NCBI GenBank assembly: GCA_905235345.1
Contig: CAJOLO010000071.1
Span: forward strand, 1-8,342
DNA: 8,342 nucleotides
From: an uncultured Lachnospiraceae bacterium
GTDB lineage: Bacteria > Bacillota > Clostridia > Lachnospirales > Lachnospiraceae
Direction of reading: 5' to 3'
This document shows positions 1 through 4,418 of the stretch, one piece after another; the first letter of the stretch is position 1, and every line of letters begins with the position of its first letter. The translations under genes were made by a program, and so were the position numbers. Below the pieces are notes generated by a model. That model was given only the letters and a program-made list of their open reading frames with translations. It ran no database searches and was not told the origin of the DNA.

Positions 1-10
1 AAAAAAACAG

Positions 11-39
11 TTGACAAATTGGAATTGTTTTGATATATT
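11..39 (+). promoter_or_regulatory. Sigma-A type promoter of the tRNA operon
   Basis: A perfect -35 box TTGACA lies at 11-16, followed after 17 bases by a -10 box TATATT at 34-39. A TG dinucleotide at 31-32 adds an extended -10 element. Transcription should begin near 45-47, about 25 bases before the first tRNA. This is the strongest promoter-like sequence in the window and fits the high expression needed for tRNAs. Confidence 0.85.
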
Positions 40-70
40 AGTTCATGCGTCAGCGATGAGACCGTGAAAG

Positions 71-145
71 CGGGGTGTGGCTCAGCTTGGCTAGAGCGCT
101 TGATTTGGGATCAAGAGGTCGCAGGTTCGAATCCTGTCACCCCGA
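71..145 (+). tRNA. tRNA-Pro (anticodon TGG)
   Basis: A full cloverleaf can be folded. The seven-pair acceptor stem joins 71-77 to 138-144, with discriminator A145. The anticodon stem 99-103/111-115 encloses the loop TTTGGGA, placing TGG at 106-108. The T-loop TTCGAAT is present. CCA is not encoded (the next bases are TCT), so the end must be added by tRNA nucleotidyltransferase. It is the first gene of the seven-tRNA operon. Confidence 0.96.
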
Positions 146-181
146 TCTTCCAATACTCAGCTAATTCACAATCATCTGTAT

Positions 182-252
182 GCGGGTGTAGTTCAATGGT
201 AGAACACTAGCCTTCCAAGCTAGATACGTGGGTTCGATTCCCATCACCCGCT
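182..252 (+). tRNA. tRNA-Gly (anticodon TCC)
   Basis: The acceptor stem 182-188/245-251 pairs fully, with discriminator T252. The anticodon stem CTAGC/GCTAG (207-211/219-223) encloses CTTCCAA, placing TCC at 214-216. It reads GGA and GGG. The T-loop is TTCGATT. CCA is not encoded. Confidence 0.96.
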
Positions 253-277
253 TTTGTTACGCAATTAAGTGTAACGT

Positions 278-351
<74 letters not shown>

Positions 352-357
352 CTACAT

Positions 358-432
358 GGTGGGTATGGCGCAGTTGGTTAGCGCGCCAGATTGTGGCTCT
401 GGAGGCCAAGGGTTCGAATCCCTTTACCCACC
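358..432 (+). tRNA. tRNA-His (anticodon GTG)
   Basis: The anticodon stem CCAGA/TCTGG encloses TTGTGGC, with GTG at 393-395. The acceptor stem has seven ordinary pairs (359-365/425-431). The extra G at 358 faces discriminator C432, which is the G-1:C73 pair that histidyl-tRNA synthetase requires. If G-1 is left out, the gene begins at 359. CCA is not encoded. Confidence 0.96.
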
Positions 433-446
433 CTTGCAATTATGAT

Positions 447-455
447 TGGTATAAT
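447..455 (+). promoter_or_regulatory. Possible extended -10 promoter inside the tRNA operon
   Basis: The 68-base gap between tRNA-His and tRNA-Gln contains a perfect TATAAT (450-455) preceded by TG at 447-448, an extended -10 arrangement. No good -35 box lies at 16-18 bases upstream, where tRNA-His sequence sits. Such a site could give the last three tRNAs their own transcription, but AT-rich spacers produce such matches by chance. Confidence 0.35.
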
Positions 456-500
456 AGATTGTATATGGTTTGTGTTACCTGTCATGGATGCAGAGAGTAC

Positions 501-572
501 TGGGGTATCGCCAAGCGGTAAGGCACAGGACTTTGACTCCTGCATTCACCAGTTCGAATCTGGTTACCCCAG
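501..572 (+). tRNA. tRNA-Gln (anticodon TTG)
   Basis: The acceptor stem 501-507/565-571 pairs fully and begins with T1-A72, typical of bacterial tRNA-Gln. The discriminator is G572. The anticodon stem CAGGA/TCCTG encloses CTTTGAC, placing TTG at 533-535. The T-loop is TTCGAAT. CCA is not encoded. Confidence 0.96.
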
Positions 573-617
573 CTTTTTTACAACAAGACAGGGTTTATGA
601 TAGATATATTATATTGC

Positions 618-690
618 GGAGCACTAGCTCAGTCGGTAGAGCACCTGACTTTTAATCAGGTTGTCGGGGGTTCGAATCCCCCGTGCTTCA
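618..690 (+). tRNA. tRNA-Lys (anticodon TTT)
   Basis: The acceptor stem 618-624/683-689 has one G-U pair (619-688) and discriminator A690. The anticodon stem CCTGA/TCAGG encloses CTTTTAA, with TTT at 651-653. The T-arm has a five-pair GC-rich stem around TTCGAAT. CCA is not encoded. Confidence 0.96.
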
Positions 691-693
691 CTT

Positions 694-720
694 AAAGAAG
701 CAGAGATGCTTCTTTTCTTT
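694..720 (+). terminator. Weak hairpin with T-rich tail between tRNA-Lys and tRNA-Leu
   Basis: AAAGAAGC (694-701) pairs with GCTTCTTT (708-715) around a six-base loop and is followed by TCTTTTT. Only three of the eight pairs are G-C, so it is at best a partial terminator that would lower tRNA-Leu relative to the upstream tRNAs. It may equally act as a processing signal. Confidence 0.35.
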
Positions 721-730
721 TTAATAACAT

Positions 731-810
731 GCGGATGTGGCGGAACTGGCAGACGCGCTAGACTTAGGATCTAGTACTTCGGTGTGCAGGTTCGATTCCT
801 GTCATCCGCA
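731..810 (+). tRNA. tRNA-Leu (anticodon TAG)
   Basis: The acceptor stem 731-737/803-809 pairs fully, with discriminator A810. The anticodon stem CTAGA/TCTAG (758-762/770-774) encloses CTTAGGA, with TAG at 765-767. A short class II variable arm capped by TTCG follows (about 775-785). The T-stem 786-790/798-802 encloses TTCGATT. CCA is not encoded. Its 3' end (798-813) is copied exactly at 930-945. Confidence 0.96.
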
Positions 811-812
811 CT

Positions 813-842
813 AAAAAGGACTTGCTGTGCAAGTCCTTTTTT
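813..842 (+). terminator. Strong intrinsic terminator of the tRNA operon
   Basis: A perfect 13-pair stem (813-825 with 829-841) closes on the loop TGT. The core is GGACTTGC/GCAAGTCC, flanked by five A residues and six T residues, so it can stop transcription in both directions. It begins three bases after tRNA-Leu and ends the operon. The 3' arm and the sequence just beyond it recur near 3115-3139. Confidence 0.9.
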
Positions 843-848
843 GTACGG

Positions 849-878
849 CGGAGAATCGAACCTGAGGTTCGATCTCCG
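849..878 (+). repeat. Hairpin built of two inverted T-arm-like sequences
   Basis: Bases 855-862 pair with 866-873 around a three-base loop, and after one bulged A (854) bases 849-853 pair with 874-878, giving 13 pairs in all. Each arm contains GGTTCGAT on one strand, the conserved core of a tRNA T-arm, so the palindrome resembles two tRNA 3' halves placed head to head. It is not followed by a T run, so it is probably not a terminator. Confidence 0.6.
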
Positions 879-895
879 TTCCACTCCGGTCGGTC

Positions 896-930
896 GGCGC
901 AGAACCGATGTCCCCCGGACATCGTGCGCC
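896..930 (+). repeat. GC-rich hairpin next to the tRNA-Leu repeat
   Basis: An inner stem of eight pairs, CGATGTCC (906-913) with GGACATCG (917-924), has the loop CCC. An outer stem of six pairs joins 896-901 to 925-930, with a four-base bulge on the 5' side (902-905). The hairpin ends at the first base of the duplicated tRNA-Leu end. It stands out in the AT-rich surroundings and resembles a dispersed palindromic repeat, but its copy number cannot be judged here. Confidence 0.6.
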
Positions 931-945
931 CTGTCATCCGCACTA

Positions 946-1093
946 CTTTTATAGCACTTAATCAAATATGATGGAGTGCTATTATTTATAGTAAAATCAA
1001 TACTTTCCGAACACACATTTTTTTCATCAAGTGTCTTTCGGTTTTTGTTGAAATTTTGATTGTTTCATAGTAATATTTTATTTGGATTATTAT
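946..1093. other. AT-rich spacer with one stem-loop, no gene seen
   Basis: No credible gene is visible. The only clear structure is ATAGCACT (951-958) pairing with AGTGCTAT (975-982) around a 16-base loop, followed by TATTTATAG. It may be a weak terminator or a leftover of the neighbouring repeat block. The rest is AT-rich sequence running into the truncated 5' end of the methyltransferase remnant. Confidence 0.5.
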
Positions 1094-1323
1094 GCAAAAA
1101 TCAAGACGAGATATTTTGCTGATTTAGATGAGTAGGAAGCGTTCTTTAGGTAGGAATTGCTTCGTATTAGGCATGAACAGAATTTGCCGGATGATGTATT
1201 TATCACTATGATACTCCCCTGACCGTCGAACATGAAAAATAAGCACTTCTTGAAGCCGGATTTATGCAAGTTAATGAGGTTGGGAGATGGAAATTGACGC
1301 ATACACTTAAGGCTGTCAGGTGA
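1094..1323 (+). pseudogene. Decayed C-terminal fragment of a class I SAM-dependent methyltransferase
   Basis: Two + strand frames join into one recognisable protein end. From 1094 the reading is AKIKTRYFADLDE, stop, EAFFR, stop, ELLRIRHEQNLPDDVF. After a one-base shift near 1199-1203 it continues YHYDTPLTVEHEK, stop, ALLEAGFMQVNEVGRW and ends with KLTHTLKAVR and TGA at 1321-1323. The string YHYDTPLTVEHE, then a stretch matching the family pattern EALKEAGF, is what I recall of the C-terminus of small clostridial class I SAM methyltransferases. The three internal stops (TAG 1133, TAG 1151, TAA 1240) fall where glutamate is plausible and differ from GAG or GAA by one base. Loss of one T from a TTT-TAT context explains the shift. 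The N-terminal SAM-binding fold, about 150 residues, is absent, so this is a dead remnant. The family name rests on memory of motifs, not on a search. Confidence 0.7.
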
Positions 1324-1393
1324 GATTGTCAATTATATTGGAAGATAATTCGTATTTGTTGATATGAGGATGAAATAGATGGGATCCTTCGGG

Positions 1394-1399
1394 AGGAGG
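1394..1399 (+). promoter_or_regulatory. Ribosome binding site of the ATPase-nuclease gene
   Basis: A perfect AGGAGG (1394-1399) lies seven bases before the ATG at 1407 and fixes the start. It is the strongest Shine-Dalgarno site in the window. Confidence 0.85.
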
Positions 1400-1406
1400 T
1401 TGTTGT

Positions 1407-3080
1407 ATGGATTTTAAGGTGGGCGTCGGAAAATCTGATTTTGAGGAGCTCAGAAAATCAGGTAATTACTATGTTGATAAGACGGAACTGATTTATGAAC
1501 TTGTTAACGATACTGATAACAAGGTTACACTTTTCACCAGACCACGCAGGTTTGGGAAAACGCTTATGATGAGTATGATGGAGAATTTCTTCAGCATACG
1601 GAAGAATAGCGAGCACATATTTGAAGGGCTTGCTATAACAGAACATGAAGATTTCTGTAAGGAGTGGATGAATAAGTATCCGGTATTGTTTGTTTCGTTT
1701 AAGGATGTTGAAGCAGAAGATTTTGACGGCGCATATGAAATGCTTAAGGTACGGCTCGCAGATATCAGTAAAGATTTGTCCGATTTGGTAAAGGGCGATC
1801 AGGTAAACAAGTATGATTGCGAAACCTTAGACAGGTTACAATCTGAGAAAAGTACCCCTGCAGAAGTTAAGAATTCGCTTAAGACAATTATGCGAATGAT
1901 GAATGCTGTTTATGACAAGAAAGTTATTCTCTTGATTGACGAGTATGATGTCCCTCTTGCAAAAGCGAGTGAAAAGGATACGGCAAAGAACGGTTACTAT
2001 TCTAAAATGCTTGATGTTATTAAGGGAATTATGAGTACTGCTCTTAAAGATAATGAGTTCCTTCAGTTTGCAGTGATTACGGGCTGTCTTCGCATAGCAA
2101 AGGAGAGCATTTTTACAGGGACTAATAATTTTGCCTCATACTCTGTTCTTGACGAAGATTTTTCGGATTACTTCGGCTTTTCTGGTGATGAAGTGGATGC
2201 AATCCTTGAGGCGGCAGACCGGATAGACAAGGCGGATATTATCAAGGAATGGTATGATGGCTATGTGTTTGGTAACAGCTATGTATATTGTCCTTGGGAT
2301 GTTATAAACTATCTTTCGGCATTGAAGAAGAGAAAAGATGCCAAGCCAAAGAATTATTGGAAGAACACCAGTCATAACGGAATCTTGATGACTTTTGTGA
2401 AGAGAACAGACTTTGACGTTGCAGATAAGTTCGAAACGCTCTTGAATGGTGGCATGATCAATCAGACAATTTCGGATGAATTGACATATGATACGCTGCA
2501 TTCATCAGAGGATAATCTGTGGAGTGTTCTGCTGATGACGGGGTATATTACCAAGGCGGATCCTGAAGAGGGTGATGATATGGTTTTACTTAAAATCCCC
2601 AATAAAGAGATTACATCAATATTCGAAGATACAGTGGTCAAGTATTTCAACGAAACTGTTAATATAGATGTCATCAATGAATTAATAAGTACTTTATGGA
2701 ATGGGGACGAAGATCGGGCTACTGAAATAGCATCAGAACTGTTATGGAATACCATAAGTTATAACGATTATCATGAGGATTATTATCACGCGTTTCTCAC
2801 CGGAGTTTTCGTTGGAAGAGGTTATAGCGTTGAGTCCAATAAAGAAAAGGGGCTTGGGAGACCGGATATATTCTTAAAGGATAGGCGAAATCGCAGAGCT
2901 ATCATCATAGAGGCGAAGAAATCCGATAAGGAATCTGATCTGGATAAGGATTGCGATAAAGCTATAAAACAGATCATGGATGAAAAGTATGCTGACGGTA
3001 TTGATGGTTATGAGCAGATACTTTGCTATGGAGTAGCGTTTTACCAAAAACAAGCCAAAGTGAAGCTTTTAAGACTATAA
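1407..3080 (+). CDS. AAA-ATPase-like protein with C-terminal PD-(D/E)XK nuclease-type domain
   Basis: The 557-residue product has the two-part layout of the AAA-ATPase_like (PF09820) plus PDDEXK_9 (PF08011) family. The N-terminus has the family's YYVDKTELI segment and the modified P-loop TRPRRFGKT (44-52, lysine 51). Walker B is KVILLIDEYD (D178, E179), and TGCLRIAKESIF (225-236) sits where a sensor strand is expected. The middle part (about 250-430) is helical linker sequence. The C-terminal domain carries GRPD (D487) and IIIEAKK (E502, K504), the D...ExK pattern of this nuclease fold, so both catalytic halves look intact. No signal peptide or membrane segment is seen, suggesting a cytoplasmic protein. 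The biological role of this family is not established. Many paralogues per genome are known in gut clostridia and Bacteroidetes, and links to mobile DNA or defence are inference. It follows a decayed methyltransferase and precedes the housekeeping operon, apparently as a single gene. Its length is normal for the family. Confidence 0.93.
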   Translation: MDFKVGVGKSDFEELRKSGNYYVDKTELIYELVNDTDNKVTLFTRPRRFGKTLMMSMMENFFSIRKNSEHIFEGLAITEHEDFCKEWMNKYPVLFVSFKDVEAEDFDGAYEMLKVRLADISKDLSDLVKGDQVNKYDCETLDRLQSEKSTPAEVKNSLKTIMRMMNAVYDKKVILLIDEYDVPLAKASEKDTAKNGYYSKMLDVIKGIMSTALKDNEFLQFAVITGCLRIAKESIFTGTNNFASYSVLDEDFSDYFGFSGDEVDAILEAADRIDKADIIKEWYDGYVFGNSYVYCPWDVINYLSALKKRKDAKPKNYWKNTSHNGILMTFVKRTDFDVADKFETLLNGGMINQTISDELTYDTLHSSEDNLWSVLLMTGYITKADPEEGDDMVLLKIPNKEITSIFEDTVVKYFNETVNIDVINELISTLWNGDEDRATEIASELLWNTISYNDYHEDYYHAFLTGVFVGRGYSVESNKEKGLGRPDIFLKDRRNRRAIIIEAKKSDKESDLDKDCDKAIKQIMDEKYADGIDGYEQILCYGVAFYQKQAKVKLLRL

Positions 3081-3114
3081 ATCCAAATTTCGTTTTTATT
3101 CATAAATTGTCGGA

Positions 3115-3139
3115 CAAGTCCTTTTTCAGATACGGCGGA
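3115..3139 (+). repeat. Second copy of the post-tRNA terminator sequence
   Basis: CAAGTCCTTTTT (3115-3126) and TACGGCGGA (3131-3139) match 830-841 and 844-852 exactly. The blocks are four bases apart here and two bases apart there. Only the 3' arm of the terminator stem is kept, so this copy cannot fold as the first one does. The match of 21 bases in two blocks, 2.3 kb apart and bracketing the methyltransferase remnant and the ATPase-nuclease gene, is unlikely to be chance. Confidence 0.65.
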
Positions 3140-3159
3140 TTTTTTTTGTAATGTGGCAG

Positions 3160-3214
3160 AAAAAATAAAAAATAAAAAAAGGATTTTTGAAATTTGTGTA
3201 GTATATTAATTAAT
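3160..3214 (+). promoter_or_regulatory. Candidate promoter region for the dgt-dnaG-rpoD operon
   Basis: Phased A-tracts (3160-3180) resemble an UP element and precede TTGAAA (3187-3192). Sixteen bases further is ATTAAT (3209-3214), a four-of-six -10 match. TATATT at 3202-3207 is a better -10 box but has no suitable -35. Another possibility is TATTAT at 3373-3378 with TTGGAA at 3348-3353, although the 19-base spacing is long. A promoter is expected somewhere in this gap, but the exact site is uncertain. Confidence 0.3.
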
Positions 3215-3237
3215 GGGCGGGTTTATTCCGTCCATTA
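3211..3237 (+). promoter_or_regulatory. Stem-loop in the dgt leader
   Basis: TAATGGGCGG (3211-3220) pairs with CCGTCCATTA (3228-3237) in a ten-pair stem with one G-U pair and a seven-base loop. No T run follows (the next bases are GTTGTC), so it is not an ordinary terminator. It could be an operator, a transcript-stabilising structure or part of a larger leader fold. I do not recognise a riboswitch class. Confidence 0.45.
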
Positions 3238-3404
3238 GTTGTCTAAATATGTATCCTATAAGTCGATATTTGTAAGAATGCCGGAATGCGCAGATGAATA
3301 TGTCTGGTGTGTAAGTGCATTTTGCAGCAGGATTGAATTAGGCGTTCTTGGAAAGAGATAGAAATTACGTTTTATTATAGAACAGACAGAAAGGGATGTA
3401 AGCC

Positions 3405-4409
3405 GTGAATGTACGAGAGAAGTTAGAAGCATGGGAGCACGAATATCTTTGCGAGTATGCTGCATTTTCTGACCAATCTAAAGGCAGGGATGTGGACGAA
3501 CCCATGTGTGATGTCAGAACTATATATCAGAGGGACAGAGATCGTATAATCCACAGTAAATCATTCAGACGTCTTAAAGAGAAGACACAGGTGTTCTTAT
3601 CTCCGGAAGGAGACCATTACAGAACGAGAATGACGCATACACTTGAGGTTTCTCAGACGGCAAGGACTATCGCAAGGGCTCTGAGACTCAATGAAGAACT
3701 TACGGAGGCAATTGCACTTGGTCATGATCTGGGACATACTCCATTCGGCCATGCAGGTGAGAGGGCATTGAATGAAGTATGCAGTAAGGGGTTTAAGCAC
3801 AATGAACAGAGTATTCGGGTGGTTGAGCATCTGGAGAAGAAAGGGAAAGGCCTCAATCTTACTGTGGAGGTAAGGGATGGTATTCTCAACCATAAGACTA
3901 CCGGTAATCCGTCTACGTTAGAGGGAAAGATTGTCCAGATATCGGATAAGATTGCATATATTAATCATGATATTGATGATGCCATCAGGGGTGGTATTTT
4001 AAGGGAGGATGAACTTCCGCGAAATTGTACTGATCTGCTCGGCAACAGAACGAGGGACAGGCTTAATACCATCATACATGATGTAATACTTAATAGTGAC
4101 GGAAAAGGAGACATTATATGCTCTCCGGAGATACGTCAGGCCATGACAGGGCTTAGGAGCTTTCTTTTTGAGGCAGTATATACCAATCCGGTCGCAAAGG
4201 GAGAAGAGGGTAAGGCGAAAAGAATGCTTCAGGAGCTTTTCCATTATTATATGTCAAGGCCGGAGGCTATGACCGATGAATATGTGAAGATGATTGAAGA
4301 CGGCGAGGAAAGAGAGATTGTCGTCTGTGACTATATTGCAGGAATGACTGATAATTATGCCGTTCTGAAATTTCAGGAGGCATTCGAACCGACGGGCTGG
4401 AAGTGGTAG
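3405..4409 (+). CDS. dgt: Deoxyguanosinetriphosphate triphosphohydrolase-like protein (HD superfamily)
   Basis: The enzyme splits dGTP, or more generally dNTPs, into the nucleoside and triphosphate and so tunes the DNA precursor pool. The 334-residue product is the short form of the family, clearly smaller than the roughly 500-residue E. coli Dgt. N-terminal IIHSKSFRRLKEKTQVF is the typical opening motif. The metal-binding HD signature is H78 (in RMTHTLEVSQ), H107-D108 (in LGHDLGHTPFGHAGE) and D181 (in ISDKIAYINHDIDD). All are present, so the enzyme should be active. The start is GTG at 3405: an in-frame TAA lies at 3399-3401, no earlier start is possible, and AAAGGG (3390-3395) is a suitable ribosome binding site. 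It heads the dnaG-rpoD-trmK operon, and its TAG stop directly precedes the dnaG translation start region. Whether it prefers dGTP cannot be told from sequence. Confidence 0.95.
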   Translation: MNVREKLEAWEHEYLCEYAAFSDQSKGRDVDEPMCDVRTIYQRDRDRIIHSKSFRRLKEKTQVFLSPEGDHYRTRMTHTLEVSQTARTIARALRLNEELTEAIALGHDLGHTPFGHAGERALNEVCSKGFKHNEQSIRVVEHLEKKGKGLNLTVEVRDGILNHKTTGNPSTLEGKIVQISDKIAYINHDIDDAIRGGILREDELPRNCTDLLGNRTRDRLNTIIHDVILNSDGKGDIICSPEIRQAMTGLRSFLFEAVYTNPVAKGEEGKAKRMLQELFHYYMSRPEAMTDEYVKMIEDGEEREIVVCDYIAGMTDNYAVLKFQEAFEPTGWKW

Positions 4410-4414
4410 GTGAT
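4408..4414 (+). promoter_or_regulatory. Ribosome binding site supporting a TTG start for dnaG
   Basis: AGGTGAT (4408-4414) is complementary to the 3' end of 16S rRNA over seven bases (part of AGGAGGTGATC). It overlaps the dgt stop codon and lies at a normal distance from TTG at 4419, but it overlaps the alternative GTG at 4410. It therefore favours the TTG start and suggests translational coupling of dgt and dnaG. Confidence 0.6.
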
Positions 4415-4418
4415 ATGG

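Larger units (their letters stand above)
798..945 (+). repeat. 16-bp direct repeat duplicating the tRNA-Leu 3' end
   Basis: The 16 bases at 798-813 (T-stem 3' strand, acceptor 3' strand, discriminator and the next three bases) occur again without mismatch at 930-945. The spacing is 132 bases and the repeats enclose the terminator and two further hairpins. A copied tRNA 3' end is the classic footprint left by tRNA-targeting integrases. No integrase gene is visible, so this would be a remnant. A local duplication is the alternative. Confidence 0.7.
3081..3404. other. 324-base intergenic leader region before dgt
   Basis: No gene is visible on either strand. From left to right it holds the second copy of the two-block repeat (3115-3139), a run of A-tracts (3160-3180), a candidate promoter, a stem-loop (3211-3237) and about 165 bases of leader ending in the dgt ribosome binding site. 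No convincing terminator follows the ATPase-nuclease gene: GGACAAGTCC (3112-3121) before T residues would leave only a two-base loop. Confidence 0.6.

Noticed and set aside
577..606. A promoter before tRNA-Lys (TTTACA at 577, TAGATA at 601)
   Set aside because: The -10 match is poor and AT-rich spacers give such pairs often; the operon promoter at 11-39 is sufficient.
771..1016. An 81-codon open frame on the - strand across tRNA-Leu
   Set aside because: It is an antisense reading of tRNA-Leu, its terminator and the palindromes. Such translations are commonly misannotated as proteins near tRNAs.
1090..1332. An 80-codon open frame on the - strand
   Set aside because: It is the reverse of the methyltransferase remnant, whose + strand frames read as a recognisable protein end. 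The - strand translation shows no family features and no suitable ribosome binding site.
1326..1349. A promoter for the ATPase-nuclease gene (TTGTCA at 1326, GATAAT at 1344)
   Set aside because: The two boxes are only 12 bases apart, too close for a sigma-A promoter, and no better pair was found in the short upstream region.
3112..3126. GGACAAGTCC followed by T residues as a terminator for the ATPase-nuclease gene
   Set aside because: The stem would have four pairs and a two-base loop, which cannot form. It is better read as the surviving 3' arm of the repeated terminator sequence.
1295..3644. A 14-base identity between 1295-1308 and 3631-3644 (TGACGCATACACTT)
   Set aside because: Both encode the residues T-H-T-L in unrelated proteins (the methyltransferase remnant and the dgt HD motif). 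Flanking bases do not match, so chance and shared codon use explain it.
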